64,000 nucleotides of DNA from Citrobacter freundii (GCF_029717145.1 NZ_CP099222.1:186001-250000), one strand, 5' to 3'; counted from the stretch's first letter, positions 1-11,894 are shown. Numbers and translations are program-made. The notes: a model not told the origin generated them from the sequence alone.

Positions 1-821
<821 letters not shown>

Positions 822-2807
822 TTGCGTGTCAGTCGCTCGTTAACAATTAAGCAGATGGCGATGGTTGCGGCCGTAGTCATGGTGTTTGTTTTTATTTTTT
901 GCACCGTTTTGCTGTTTCATTTGGTACAGCAGAACCGCTATAACACGGCTACGCAACTGGAAAGTATCGCCCGCTCTGTACGTGAGCCCCTGTCGGCCAC
1001 CATTCTGAAAGGGGATATCCCCGAAGCGGAGACGATTTTACGGCGAATTCAGCCCGCGGACGTGGTCAGCCGCGCCGATGTGGTACTGCCGAATCAGTTT
1101 CAGGCTTTACGGATGAGCTTTATTCCCGAACGTTCGGTCCCGGTAACGGTGACGCGTCTGTTCGAACTGCCGGTGCAGATCTCGCTGCCGGTCTATTCTC
1201 TGGAGCGTTCTGCCAACCCACAGCCGCTGGCCTATCTGGTGCTGCAGGCAGATTCGTACCGTATGTACAAATTCGTGATGAGCACGCTCTCAACGTTAGT
1301 GACCATTTACTTACTTTTATCCCTGGTCCTGACGGTGGCGATCTCCTGGTGTATTAACCGCTTGATTGTGCATCCGTTACGTAAAATAGCCCGAGAACTG
1401 AATGAGATCCCTCAGCAGGCGTTAATGGGCTACCAACTGGCGCTGCCGCGCCTGCATCAGGATGATGAGATTGGCATGCTGGTGCGCAGCTACAACCTGA
1501 ACCAGCAGTTGGTGCAGCGCCGCAGCGAAGAGTTGAGCGACTATTCAATGCGTTTTCCGGTCTCCGAACTGCCCAACAAAACGTTTTTAATGGGGCTGCT
1601 GGAGCAGGTTGTATCCCGTAAGCAGACCACAGCACTGATGATTGTCACCTGCGAAACGTTGCGGGATACCGCAGGCGTGCTGAGCGAAACTCAGCGGGAA
1701 ATCCTGCTGCTGACGGTTGTCGAAAAACTCAAGTCGGTACTGGCGCCCAGAATGGTGCTTACCCAGGTAAGTGGCTACGATTTTGCCATTATTGCGCATG
1801 GTGTGAAGGAACCCTGGCATGCCATCACATTAGGTCAGCAAGTACTCACTATCATTAATGAGCGTTTGCCTATCCACGGCATCCAACTGCGCCCCAACTG
1901 CAATATTGGGGTCGCGATGTTTTATGGCGACTTAACCGCAGAGCAGCTTTACAGCCGTGCGCTCTCTGCGGCACTCACCTCACGCCGGAAGGGTAAAAAC
2001 CAGATTCAGTTCTTTGACCCGCAGCAAATGGAAGAAGCTCAGCAGCGTTTGACGGAAGAGAACGACATTCTTACCGCGCTGGACAACCAGCACTTTGCGC
2101 TGTGGATGCAGCCGCAGGTAGAAATTGCCAGCGGCAAAATACTGAGTGCGGAAGCACTGTTACGGATGCAGCAGCCGGATGGAAGCTGGGAACTGCCGGA
2201 AGGATTAATCGACAGGATTGAATCCTGTGGTCTGATGGTAACTGTCGGGTACTGGGTGCTGGAAGAGTCCTGCCGCCAGCTTGCTGCCTGGCAGGAGCGC
2301 GGTCTGATGCTTCCACTATCGGTCAATCTTTCTGCACTGCAGTTAATGCACCCGAATATGGTGTCAGACCTGCTGGAACTACTAAACCGGTATCGTGTGA
2401 AGCCCGGCACGCTGATTCTCGAAGTGACCGAAAGCCGACATATCGATGATCCCAACGCGGCCGTTGCCATTTTGCGCCCGCTGCGTAATGCAGGTGTGCG
2501 TATCGCGTTGGATGACTTTGGTATGGGCTACGCCGGTTTACGCCAGCTACAGCATATGAAGTCGCTGCCGGTGGATGTGCTCAAAATCGATAAGATGTTT
2601 GTCGACGGCGTGCCTGAGGATTGCAGCATGATCACGGCGATTATTCAGCTGGCGCACAGCCTCGATTTACAGATGATTGCCGAAGGTGTCGAAACCGAGG
2701 CCCAACGCGCGTGGTTGGAACAGGCGGGCGTGGAAGTGGCGCAGGGATTCTTATTTGCCCGTCCAGTTCCGGCAGATATCTTCGAAGAACGTTATTTAAC
2801 GCAGTAA
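822..2807 (+). CDS. pdeK: Cyclic-di-GMP phosphodiesterase PdeK (YhjK)
   Basis: Inner-membrane signalling protein of the YhjK/HmsP family, 661 residues. Visible parts are an N-terminal membrane segment (about 12-34), a periplasmic sensor region, a second membrane segment (about 150-175), a HAMP-like linker, a degenerate GGDEF domain (SGYDF where GGDEF would lie) and a C-terminal EAL domain. The EAL domain keeps the EAL triplet (SAEALLRM), [18 protein letters not shown] and EGVET, so hydrolysis of c-di-GMP to pGpG is expected and cyclase activity is not. The start is TTG, chosen because GGAGAG sits six bases upstream and the protein then aligns from [11 protein letters not shown] with the E. 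coli protein. Confidence 0.95.
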   Translation: MRVSRSLTIKQMAMVAAVVMVFVFIFCTVLLFHLVQQNRYNTATQLESIARSVREPLSATILKGDIPEAETILRRIQPADVVSRADVVLPNQFQALRMSFIPERSVPVTVTRLFELPVQISLPVYSLERSANPQPLAYLVLQADSYRMYKFVMSTLSTLVTIYLLLSLVLTVAISWCINRLIVHPLRKIARELNEIPQQALMGYQLALPRLHQDDEIGMLVRSYNLNQQLVQRRSEELSDYSMRFPVSELPNKTFLMGLLEQVVSRKQTTALMIVTCETLRDTAGVLSETQREILLLTVVEKLKSVLAPRMVLTQVSGYDFAIIAHGVKEPWHAITLGQQVLTIINERLPIHGIQLRPNCNIGVAMFYGDLTAEQLYSRALSAALTSRRKGKNQIQFFDPQQMEEAQQRLTEENDILTALDNQHFALWMQPQVEIASGKILSAEALLRMQQPDGSWELPEGLIDRIESCGLMVTVGYWVLEESCRQLAAWQERGLMLPLSVNLSALQLMHPNMVSDLLELLNRYRVKPGTLILEVTESRHIDDPNAAVAILRPLRNAGVRIALDDFGMGYAGLRQLQHMKSLPVDVLKIDKMFVDGVPEDCSMITAIIQLAHSLDLQMIAEGVETEAQRAWLEQAGVEVAQGFLFARPVPADIFEERYLTQ

Positions 2808-2976
2808 TGGGCTGATTACAAAACTTAAAAAAGGGTGCGCTTGTGCGAGCCAGCTCAAAATTTTTAACATTTTTGTATCAATTATGATCTTTGTACATTT
2901 CTGTCATGTTGTGTGGGTGTTACTTTAGGGCCGCAGGTTAAATAAAACCTTACAAGACCTGTGGTTTTTACTTTAA

Positions 2977-4272
<1,296 letters not shown>

Positions 4273-4337
4273 TCTCGTCACTTCTGCCCGTAGTCCCTTG
4301 TAGGGCTACGGGCTCCTGCGCATAATTACCCCCTGTA

Positions 4338-4373
4338 CCCGAAGCCGTCGATCCGATGGCTTCGGGATTTTTT
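4338..4373 (+). terminator. Rho-independent terminator of dctA
   Basis: A 29-base hairpin, with CCCGAAGCC at 4338 pairing with GGCTTCGGG ending at 4366, is followed by six T residues (4368-4373). A weaker stem (CCGTAG/CTACGG, about 4290-4311) precedes it. It lies 66 bases after the dctA stop. Confidence 0.9.
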
Positions 4374-4493
4374 CACTTCTTCCGTGACATTTTTATGTTT
4401 TCGCGGTCTAACACGAAGTGTTTTAACGTCATATTCAGAGAGTCCTGTTCAGGGCTGTCTTTTTATTACCAGGATTGTTGATCAGGGGTTCAC

Positions 4494-5987
4494 ATGCAGG
4501 GCACAAAAATTCGACTTTTAGCGGGCAGCTTGCTGATGATGGCCTCTGCCGGCTATGTGCAGGCAGATGCGCTCCAGCCTGACCCGGCGTGGCAACAGGG
4601 TACGCTGGCAAACGGTTTACAGTGGCAAGTATTAGCCACCCCCCAGCGCCCCAGCGACCGTATCGAGGTTCGCCTGCTGGTTAATACCGGTTCACTCACC
4701 GAAAATACACAACAGAGTGGTTTCAGCCATGCGATCCCGCGTATCGCGCTGACGCAAAGCGGTGGCCTTGATGCCACGCAAGCCCGTTCACTGTGGCAGC
4801 AGGGGTTCGATCCCAAGCGTCCAATGCCGCCTGTTATCGTTTCCTATGATTCCACACTGTATAACCTCAGCTTGCCCAACAGCCGTAACGACCTGCTGAA
4901 AGAGTCGCTCTCTTATCTGGCGACTATCTCCGGCAAGCTGACCATCACGCCAGAAACCATCAACCATGCGCTGAGTAGCGAAGATATGGTGACAACCTGG
5001 CCGGTGGACACCAAAGAAGGCTGGTGGCGCTACCGACTGAAAGGATCAACGCTGCTGGGACACGATCCTGCCGATCCGCTGAAAACCCCGGTCGATGCTG
5101 AGAAAATCCAGTCGTTCTACCAGAAATGGTATACCCCGGATGCCATGACGCTGATTATCGTCGGCAACGTTGACGCACGTAACGTGGCAGAGCAAATCAA
5201 CAAAACCTTCGGCGAATTAAAAGGTAAACGTGAGACTCCGGCACCGGTGCCGACACTTTCTCCGCTACGCGCTGAAGCGGTGAGCATTATGACCGATGCG
5301 GTACGCCAGGATCGCCTCTCAATCATGTGGGATACGCCGTGGCAACCGATTCGTGAATCTGCCGCGCTGTTGCGCTACTGGCGTGCTGATTTAGCCCGTG
5401 AAGCGCTGTTCTGGCACATTCAGCAGACGCTTACTAAAAACAATGCGAAAGATATCGGCCTCGGCTTTGACTGTCGGGTGTTGTTCCTGCGTGCGCAGTG
5501 CGCCATTAACGTTGAGTCACCGAATGATAAGCTGAATGCGAATCTGGGTACGGTGGCGCGTGAGTTGGCGAAAGTGCGTGATAAGGGGCTGCCAGAAGAT
5601 GAATTTAACGCGCTGGTGGCACAAAAAAATCTGGAACTGCAGAAGCTGTTTGCCACCTATGGCCGAACCGATACCGATATCTTAATCAGCCAGCGCCTGC
5701 GCTCGCTGCAAAATCAGGTGGTGGATATTGCGCCGGAACAGTACCAGCGTTTACGCCAGAACTTCCTCAATGGCCTGACCGTAGAAATGTTGAATCAGGA
5801 CCTGCGCCAGCAACTGTCGCAAGAAATGGCACTCATTCTGCTGCAGCCGAAGGGTGAGCCGGAATTCAATATGAAGGATCTGCAGGCGACGTGGGATGCC
5901 ATCATGGCGCCGGTGGCCGCTGCGGCAGCGTCGGTTGAAACCGATGAGTCGCACCCTGAAGTGACGGATATTCCGCCAGTACAGTAG
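4494..5987 (+). CDS. yhjJ: M16 metallopeptidase-like periplasmic protein YhjJ, probably inactive
   Basis: 497-residue protein with a Sec signal peptide (cleavage near YVQADA, about residue 25) and the two-domain M16/pitrilysin fold. At the place of the zinc-binding HxxEH motif the sequence is GFSHAIPRIALTQSGG, so the catalytic glutamate and second histidine are missing. By family knowledge the same replacement occurs in E. coli YhjJ, so this is an ancestral pseudo-peptidase and not a recent mutation. The role is unknown; the M16 fold could serve binding. It follows the dctA terminator and precedes a BIME. Confidence 0.9.
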   Translation: MQGTKIRLLAGSLLMMASAGYVQADALQPDPAWQQGTLANGLQWQVLATPQRPSDRIEVRLLVNTGSLTENTQQSGFSHAIPRIALTQSGGLDATQARSLWQQGFDPKRPMPPVIVSYDSTLYNLSLPNSRNDLLKESLSYLATISGKLTITPETINHALSSEDMVTTWPVDTKEGWWRYRLKGSTLLGHDPADPLKTPVDAEKIQSFYQKWYTPDAMTLIIVGNVDARNVAEQINKTFGELKGKRETPAPVPTLSPLRAEAVSIMTDAVRQDRLSIMWDTPWQPIRESAALLRYWRADLAREALFWHIQQTLTKNNAKDIGLGFDCRVLFLRAQCAINVESPNDKLNANLGTVARELAKVRDKGLPEDEFNALVAQKNLELQKLFATYGRTDTDILISQRLRSLQNQVVDIAPEQYQRLRQNFLNGLTVEMLNQDLRQQLSQEMALILLQPKGEPEFNMKDLQATWDAIMAPVAAAAASVETDESHPEVTDIPPVQ

Positions 5988-6002
5988 AGGGTATCGTAAC
6001 CT

Positions 6003-6074
6003 GTAGGCCGGGCAAGCGAAACGCCCCCGGCGTACCCAATGCCGGATGCGGCGTTAACGCCTTATCCGGCCTAC
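6003..6074. repeat. BIME (paired REP elements) between yhjJ and kdgK
   Basis: Two palindromic REP units in opposite orientation: GTAGGCCGGGCAAGCG at the left and GCCGGATGCGGCG ... TTATCCGGCCTAC at the right. It lies between the convergent 3' ends of yhjJ and kdgK, the usual place for such elements, where they can stabilise mRNA 3' ends or bind gyrase. Confidence 0.9.
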
Positions 6075-6086
6075 AAGAACAATAAG

Positions 6087-7016
6087 TTACTGCGGCATTG
6101 CGTCGCGGGGAATAATCGCCCCGCGATGCTGAATCACCGTGCTGGCCGTCAGATGACCGCGTTTGGCGGCTTCTGCGGCATCACCACCGGTTAAGCGTAC
6201 GGCCAGATACCCGGCGCTGAACGAGTCGCCCGCGGCAGTGGTATCAATCACTTTCTCTTTCGGCAGTTTTACCGCCGGTACATCAATGAGCTCTTCGCCA
6301 TTGATAGACACCAGGCACGAGTCTGCGCCGCGTTTCACCACTACCTCTTGCACACCGGCCGCGTGGGTGCGGGCAATGACCTCAGCAACGGGTTTTTCAC
6401 CCCACAGCGCGTCTTCATCATCCAGCGTCAGGAACGCGATATTGGTGCACTCCAGCATCTGCTGATACACCTGCTGCGTCTCTTCTTTACTGCTCCACAA
6501 GCGCGGGCGGTAGTTGTTGTCAAAAATGACTTTTCCGCCGTTGGCGCGGCATTCGCGCAGCAGTGACAGCAGTTTCTCGCGGCTGGTCGGGCTTAAGATC
6601 GCCAGGCTTATACCGCTCAGGTACAGGTAGTCGAACGTCGCCAGCTCTTCGCAAATGGCGGCGGATTGTTCACTCTCCAGCCAGAATTTTGCCGCGGCTT
6701 CATTACGCCAGTAATAGAAGGTACGTTCGCCGGTGCTGTCTGTTTCAATGTAATAGAGACCCGGAAGGCGATTGTCCATGCGTTGCGTTAATGAGGTATC
6801 GACGTTTTCGCCATGCCAGGATTCCAGCATCTGTTGGCTGAAACTGTCCGTGCCCAGCGCCGTGACATAGTGTACAGAAAGGGCCGCAGAATCGACCTGA
6901 CGGGCGATATAAACGGATGTATTCAACGTGTCGCCACCGAAACCGCGCTGAACGTCTGCGCCTTTCTGTGACAGTTCAATCATGCATTCGCCAATCACGG
7001 CAATCTTGCTGGACAT
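6087..7016 (-). CDS. kdgK: 2-dehydro-3-deoxygluconokinase KdgK
   Basis: Cytoplasmic PfkB/ribokinase-family sugar kinase that phosphorylates 2-keto-3-deoxygluconate to KDPG, feeding the Entner-Doudoroff aldolase during hexuronate and pectin-derived sugar catabolism. The 309 residues have the PfkB N-terminal GGDTLNTSVYIAR motif and the C-terminal DTTAAGDSFSAGYLA motif with the catalytic aspartate of AAGDSF. Single gene; its promoter region contains a good KdgR-type operator about 70 bases upstream of the start. Confidence 0.95.
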   Translation of the reverse strand: MSSKIAVIGECMIELSQKGADVQRGFGGDTLNTSVYIARQVDSAALSVHYVTALGTDSFSQQMLESWHGENVDTSLTQRMDNRLPGLYYIETDSTGERTFYYWRNEAAAKFWLESEQSAAICEELATFDYLYLSGISLAILSPTSREKLLSLLRECRANGGKVIFDNNYRPRLWSSKEETQQVYQQMLECTNIAFLTLDDEDALWGEKPVAEVIARTHAAGVQEVVVKRGADSCLVSINGEELIDVPAVKLPKEKVIDTTAAGDSFSAGYLAVRLTGGDAAEAAKRGHLTASTVIQHRGAIIPRDAMPQ

Positions 7017-7081
7017 AGTCGTAACCTGCTCTGAAAAAAATTAACGGTAGTGTGCGCTGTGGGTGTTAAGTGGTCAACTAT

Positions 7082-7100
7082 ATTAAAACATCGTTCCATT
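7082..7100. promoter_or_regulatory. KdgR operator upstream of kdgK
   Basis: ATTAAAACATCGTTCCATT matches 17 of 19 positions of the KdgR consensus as I remember it (AATRAAAYRNYRTTTYATT). KdgR is the IclR-type repressor of ketodeoxygluconate genes, relieved by KDG. The location 66-84 bases upstream of the kdgK start fits repression of that gene. The site also lies about 75 bases upstream of the pdeH promoter on the other strand. Confidence 0.75.
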
Positions 7101-7172
7101 AATTTTTTGAGCCAACGCGTATTCTGCGCAATTTTTTTGCTGCCTGGTTTTTATTTTGCGATGTGCTGAACG

Positions 7173-7199
7173 TAAAGTTCTGCGCCCGAGCGCCGATAA
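7173..7199 (+). promoter_or_regulatory. Sigma-28 (FliA) flagellar promoter of pdeH
   Basis: TAAAGTTC, an 11-base spacer, then GCCGATAA: this matches the enterobacterial FliA consensus TAAAGTTT-N11-GCCGATAA at all but one position. It lies 49 bases before the pdeH start codon. E. coli yhjH/pdeH is a known class 3 flagellar gene, so the site confirms both gene identity and regulation. Confidence 0.93.
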
Positions 7200-7247
7200 C
7201 CTTTGACGAGTCCGGTCAGTCACACTCTTATTTACAGGACATCTCAG

Positions 7248-8015
7248 ATGATAAAGCAGGTTACCCAGCAGCTAATTACGCCTGATGCGAGTATCGAGAG
7301 CTTGCTGGAGAGACGCTATTGGCTGCAGTGCGAGCGTGCTTACACCTACCAGCCGATTTACCAGACCAATGGGCGGCTGATGGCCGTTGAACTGCTGACA
7401 GTAGTGAGCCATCCTGACAATCCTGCCCAGCGTCTTGCGCCGGACCGCTATTTTGCCGAAATAACCGTACGTCATCGTATTGACGTGGTGAAAGAGCAGC
7501 TTCTGCAACTCCAACTGAAAAGCGACTTTTTCAGAGCCCACGACCTGCTGGCGTCGGTGAACGTCGATGGCCCGACGCTGCTGGCGATGCGCCAGGATCC
7601 CGACATACTGAAAATCATTGAATGCCTGCCGTGGCTGCGCTTTGAACTGGTGGAGCATATTCGTTTACCGAAGGGAGCGTCATTTGCCTCAATGTGCGAG
7701 TTTGGTCCGCTTTGGCTGGATGACTTTGGCACCGGGATGGCGAATTTCTCCGCTCTGAGCGAAGTCAGCTATGACTATATTAAGGTAGCACGGGATCTGT
7801 TTATTATGCTGCGCCAGACGCCGGAAGGCCGCAACCTGTTCACACTGCTGCTGCAGTTAATGAACCGTTATTGCCGCGGCGTGATTGTTGAAGGTGTGGA
7901 AACACTGGAAGAGTGGCGCGACGTGCAAAACTCACCGGCGTTCGCTGCGCAGGGCTATTTTCTCTCGCGTCCGGTTCCCCTGAATACCCTTGAAGAGGTG
8001 ATATTGTCGCTGTGA
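7248..8015 (+). CDS. pdeH: Cyclic-di-GMP phosphodiesterase PdeH (YhjH)
   Basis: Cytoplasmic stand-alone EAL-domain enzyme of 255 residues that degrades c-di-GMP and thereby relieves the YcgR brake on flagellar rotation. Seen are ELL at the EAL position (MAVELLTVV), LASVNVDGPTLL, the metal/substrate segment LDDFGTGMANF, DYIKVAR and VEGVETLEEW near the C-terminus. The start ATG at 7248 (MIKQVTQQL) is preferred over an in-frame upstream start because it has AGGAC upstream and matches the E. coli N-terminus. It is expressed from the sigma-28 promoter just upstream. Confidence 0.95.
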   Translation: MIKQVTQQLITPDASIESLLERRYWLQCERAYTYQPIYQTNGRLMAVELLTVVSHPDNPAQRLAPDRYFAEITVRHRIDVVKEQLLQLQLKSDFFRAHDLLASVNVDGPTLLAMRQDPDILKIIECLPWLRFELVEHIRLPKGASFASMCEFGPLWLDDFGTGMANFSALSEVSYDYIKVARDLFIMLRQTPEGRNLFTLLLQLMNRYCRGVIVEGVETLEEWRDVQNSPAFAAQGYFLSRPVPLNTLEEVILSL

Positions 8016-8093
8016 TGTTGGCGTCATCGGCCTCCTTTTAACCCTGCTGGACTATCTTTAGAACAGGCAAGGAAGAAAGTGAGGAGGTAAAAG

Positions 8094-10154
8094 ATGACGA
8101 AAGCAGGCAAAATAACCACAGCAGTATCAGGGGTTTTCTTGTTGTTGATCGTCGTACTCATCATCGTGATTGTGACATTTGACTGGAACCGGCTCAAACC
8201 GACCATCAACCAGAAAGTCTCTACTGAACTCAACCGACCGTTCGCGATACGCGGTGATTTGGGCGTCGTCTGGGAACGCCAGAAGCAGGAAACCGGCTGG
8301 CGAAGCTGGGTTCCGTGGCCGCACATTCATGCGGAGGATATTATCCTCGGCAACCCGCCGGATATCCCTGACATCACCATGGTGCATCTCCCGCACGTTG
8401 AAGCCACGCTCGCGCCGCTGGCGTTGCTGACCAAAACGGTCTGGCTACCGTGGATTAAGCTGGTGAAACCGGACGCGCGGCTTATTCGCCTGTCGGAGAA
8501 AAACAACAACTGGACCTTTACCCTCGCGGGGAGTGAAAACCCCGATCCCAACACCCCGCCTTCAGCCTGGTCATTTCGACTCGATAATATTTTGTTCGAT
8601 CAAGGACGTATCGCCATCAACGATAAGATCACCCAATCGGAGATTGAAATCGTCGTTGATCCGCTGGGCAAACCGTTGCCCTTTAGCGAAGTGACGGGAA
8701 CGAAAAGCACAGAAAAGCGTGCCAACGTTGGCGATTACGTTTTCGGCCTGAAGGCACAGGGGCGGTATCGCGGTGAACCGCTAACCGGCAGTGGAAAAAT
8801 CGGTGGAATGCTGGCGTTACGCGGCGAAGGCACACCGTTCCCGGTGCAGGCCGATTTCCGTTCAGCTAATACGCGGGTGGCCTTTGTCGGTGCGGTAAAT
8901 GACCCGATGAATATGGGCGGCGTCGATCTTCAGTTGAAATTCTCCGGTGATTCGCTCGGGGATTTGTACGATTTGACCGGCGTTCTGCTGCCGGATACTC
9001 CCCCCTTTGAAACAGACGGGCGGCTGGTGGCCAAAATAGGCAGCGAGAAATCTGCCGTATTTAGTTATCGCGACTTTAATGGCCGCATCGGCGACAGCGA
9101 TATTCACGGCACGCTGGCTTACACCACCGGCCAGCCGCGCCCGAAACTGGAAGGCGACGTTGAGTCGCGCCAGCTGCGGCTGGCGGATTTAGGGCCGCTG
9201 ATTGGCGTGGATTCCGGTAAAGGTGCACAACGCGCCAAACAATCTGAACAGCGTAAAGGCGAGAAGAGCGTTCAGCCCGCGGATAAAGTCTTGCCGTACG
9301 ACCGTTTCGAAACCGATAAATGGAACGTGATGGATGCCGATGTGCGCTTCAAGGGACGGCGTATTGAGCACGGCAGCAGCCTGCCGGTAAGCGATCTCTC
9401 CGCCCATATCATCCTGAACAATGCCGACCTGCAACTGCAGCCGCTGAAATTTGGTCTGGCGGGAGGCAGCATCGTCTCTCGCATTCATCTGGAAGGGGAT
9501 AAAAAGCCGATGCAGGGCCGGGCGACTATTCAGGCGCGTCGTCTGAAGCTGAAAGAGCTGATGCCGGATGTGGAACTGATGCAGAAAACGCTCGGTGAAA
9601 TGAACGGTGACGCCGAATTTCGCGGGAGCGGGAATTCGGTGGCTGCGCTGCTCGGAAACAGTAATGGCAACCTGAAGTTGTTGATGAACGACGGGTTGAT
9701 CAGCCGAAACCTGATGGAAATAGTGGGGCTGAATCTGGGCAACTATATCGTCGGACAGATATTTGGTGATGACGAAGTGCGAGTGAACTGTGCGGCGGCG
9801 AATCTGGATATCGTCAATGGCGTTGCGCGCCCGCAAATTTTTGCTTTTGATACCGAAAATGCGGTTATCAATGTTACGGGAACAGCGAGTTTTGCCTCTG
9901 AACAGCTGGATTTAACCGTCGATCCGGAGAGTAAAGGCATTCGTATTATTACGCTGCGCTCACCGCTGTATGTTCGCGGGACATTCAAAAATCCGCAGGC
10001 CGGAGTGAAAGCAGGGCCGCTGATTGCGCGTGGGGCCGTCGCCGCGGCACTGGCAACGCTCGTCACACCGGCTGCCGCCCTGCTGGCACTGATCTCACCG
10101 TCAGAAGGTGAGGCTAATCAGTGCCGGACGATTTTGTCGCAAATGAAGAAGTGA
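8094..10154 (+). CDS. yhjG: AsmA-family inner-membrane-anchored protein YhjG
   Basis: 686-residue AsmA/TamB-superfamily protein. It has one N-terminal membrane helix (about residues 10-30) followed by a long periplasmic portion rich in beta-strand repeats, with the AsmA C-terminal domain near NGVARPQIFAFDTENAVINV. AsmA-like proteins are thought to form hydrophobic grooves that carry phospholipid between the inner and outer membranes; for YhjG that role is inference. A very strong ribosome site (GAGGAGG) precedes the ATG. It follows pdeH by 78 bases without an obvious terminator, so some read-through is possible. A BIME follows. Confidence 0.92.
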   Translation: MTKAGKITTAVSGVFLLLIVVLIIVIVTFDWNRLKPTINQKVSTELNRPFAIRGDLGVVWERQKQETGWRSWVPWPHIHAEDIILGNPPDIPDITMVHLPHVEATLAPLALLTKTVWLPWIKLVKPDARLIRLSEKNNNWTFTLAGSENPDPNTPPSAWSFRLDNILFDQGRIAINDKITQSEIEIVVDPLGKPLPFSEVTGTKSTEKRANVGDYVFGLKAQGRYRGEPLTGSGKIGGMLALRGEGTPFPVQADFRSANTRVAFVGAVNDPMNMGGVDLQLKFSGDSLGDLYDLTGVLLPDTPPFETDGRLVAKIGSEKSAVFSYRDFNGRIGDSDIHGTLAYTTGQPRPKLEGDVESRQLRLADLGPLIGVDSGKGAQRAKQSEQRKGEKSVQPADKVLPYDRFETDKWNVMDADVRFKGRRIEHGSSLPVSDLSAHIILNNADLQLQPLKFGLAGGSIVSRIHLEGDKKPMQGRATIQARRLKLKELMPDVELMQKTLGEMNGDAEFRGSGNSVAALLGNSNGNLKLLMNDGLISRNLMEIVGLNLGNYIVGQIFGDDEVRVNCAAANLDIVNGVARPQIFAFDTENAVINVTGTASFASEQLDLTVDPESKGIRIITLRSPLYVRGTFKNPQAGVKAGPLIARGAVAAALATLVTPAAALLALISPSEGEANQCRTILSQMKK

Positions 10155-10159
10155 TGTCT

Positions 10160-10231
10160 GGCCGGATGTTTACCCGGCCTGGATTTCATGCTCAACGTAG
10201 GCCGGATAAGGTGGTTACACCGCCATCCGGC
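10160..10231. repeat. BIME between yhjG and yhjE
   Basis: REP units GGCCGGATG ... CCCGGCC and GTAGGCCGGATAAGG ... CGCCATCCGGC occupy the gap between the convergent 3' ends of yhjG and yhjE. Confidence 0.88.
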
Positions 10232-10238
10232 AAAAGAA

Positions 10239-11561
10239 TCACAACGACTGATGACGCGTCTCGTGGATTAACAGCAGTGCGATCAGCGTTAATGCGGCCA
10301 TCGATGCCAGATAAATCCCGACGGCCGGCAAACCATAGTTACCTTGCAACCATGCCGCGATGTAGGGGGCCACGGACGCGCCGAGAATCGATGAAACGTT
10401 ATACGAGAACGAAGCGCCCGTGTAGCGCACCTCGGTCGGGAACAGCTCCGGCAGCAGTGCGCCCATCGGGCCGAATGTCAGCCCCATCAGGCTTAGCCCC
10501 AGCAGCAGGAAGACAAAGACCAGCGCCGGATTGCCAGAACCCAGCAGCGGTTTAAAGGCGAACAGGGCGAACAGAATGATAAGCGTGGTGATGATGAGCA
10601 TGCTCTTGCGACGACCAAACGCGTCGGCCAGCAGTCCGGCAACCGGGACCATCACGCCAAAGCCAATCACCGCCATCATCAGCATCCACAGGACTTCATT
10701 ACGCGGTAAACCAAGGCCCACAGGGGCGGCGGCGGTACTGAAGGTCATTGAGTAAACGGTCATGATATAGAACAGCGTATAGGTCGCCAGCATGATAAAC
10801 GTGCCGAGGATCGTGACGCGAACATGTTTTGTCAGCAGGGTTCCCAGCGGGATCTTGACCTGCTTTTTCGCTGCCGCGACTTTGGCGAACACCGGGGATT
10901 CATGCAGTGAGACGCGAACGTACAGACCGATAATCACCAGTACCGCAGAGGCTATAAACGGTACACGCCAGCCCCAGCTCATAAACTGCTCATCGGTCAG
11001 CAGCCAGGAGAGCAGCAGAAACGTGCCGTTGGCAAAGAAGAAGCCGATCGGTGCGCCCAACTGCGGGAAGGACCCATAGAGCGCCCGTTTGCGCGGTGGG
11101 GCATTTTCTGTGGCCAGCAATGCAGCACCGCCCCATTCACCGCCAAGACCCAATCCCTGACCAAAACGCGCCAGTGCCAGCAGGATCGGGGCGAAAATCC
11201 CAATCGACGCATAACCCGGCAACAAGCCGATAATCACCGTCGAGATCCCCATGGTCAGCAGCGAAGCAACCAGCGTGACCTTACGCCCGACGCGGTCGCC
11301 GAAATGTCCGAACACCGCCGAGCCGATCGGCCGCGCCACAAAGGCGATAGCAAAGGTGGCGAGAGACTGCAGCGTGGCCGCCGCCGGGTCGCCCTGCGGG
11401 AAGAAGATATGGGGGAAAACGATCACCGCGGCGGTCGCGTAAATATAGAAGTCGAAGAACTCAATGGCGGTACCGATGAGTGAGGCGACGACGACTTTAT
11501 TGCGCGAATTGACCGGGGTGTGTTCCTGTTCGTTGTCGAGCGTTGTGGCGGTTGCTTGCAT
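10239..11561 (-). CDS. yhjE: MFS metabolite:proton symporter YhjE (MHS family)
   Basis: 440-residue twelve-helix transporter of the major facilitator superfamily, metabolite:H+ symporter branch (relatives include ShiA and ProP). Seen are the N-terminal NKVVVASLIGTAIEFFDFYIY segment typical of the family, the loop 2-3 signature FGHFGDRVGRKVTL, and RFGQGLGLGGEWGGA in helix 4-5. The substrate is not known; relatives carry shikimate, alpha-ketoglutarate, proline/betaine or citrate. It is a single gene with 333 bases upstream. Confidence 0.92.
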   Translation of the reverse strand: MQATATTLDNEQEHTPVNSRNKVVVASLIGTAIEFFDFYIYATAAVIVFPHIFFPQGDPAAATLQSLATFAIAFVARPIGSAVFGHFGDRVGRKVTLVASLLTMGISTVIIGLLPGYASIGIFAPILLALARFGQGLGLGGEWGGAALLATENAPPRKRALYGSFPQLGAPIGFFFANGTFLLLSWLLTDEQFMSWGWRVPFIASAVLVIIGLYVRVSLHESPVFAKVAAAKKQVKIPLGTLLTKHVRVTILGTFIMLATYTLFYIMTVYSMTFSTAAAPVGLGLPRNEVLWMLMMAVIGFGVMVPVAGLLADAFGRRKSMLIITTLIILFALFAFKPLLGSGNPALVFVFLLLGLSLMGLTFGPMGALLPELFPTEVRYTGASFSYNVSSILGASVAPYIAAWLQGNYGLPAVGIYLASMAALTLIALLLIHETRHQSL

Positions 11562-11894
11562 AATATTTTCTTATTTTTTGTCGAACGAACGGTCATATTA
11601 CGCACAGCAAAAGAGACATTTCAATCTGTAACAAACGTTGCGCTTGGTCAAAAATCGGGCAAAAAGGGGATAATGTTTAGGCCGAAGATTTCGCTTCTAT
11701 GAAATGCTTCACATAATTTAAAACTTGGATGATAAAACTGGTTTTTGGTTAAATAAAAGTTACGGGTTGGATTTATTCACTGAATCAGTGAGAGCGGGCG
11801 GCATTATAATTGCCGGATGGCGCTACGCTTATCCGGCCTACAAAACTCACCAGTAGGGCAGATAAGCGTAGCGCCATCCGGCAGTTAACGAAGA
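11562..11894. other. Intergenic region upstream of yhjE containing a BIME
   Basis: Apart from the BIME at 11812-11882, this 333-base AT-rich gap must hold the yhjE promoter (leftward). I see no other gene and no recognised operator. Confidence 0.4.
11812..11882. repeat. BIME between yhjE and yhjD
   Basis: Two REP units face each other: GCCGGATGGCGCTACGC ... ATCCGGCCTAC and GATAAGCGTAGCGCCATCCGGC. The outer arms form a near-perfect inverted repeat, so the whole element can fold into one long hairpin. Confidence 0.9.
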
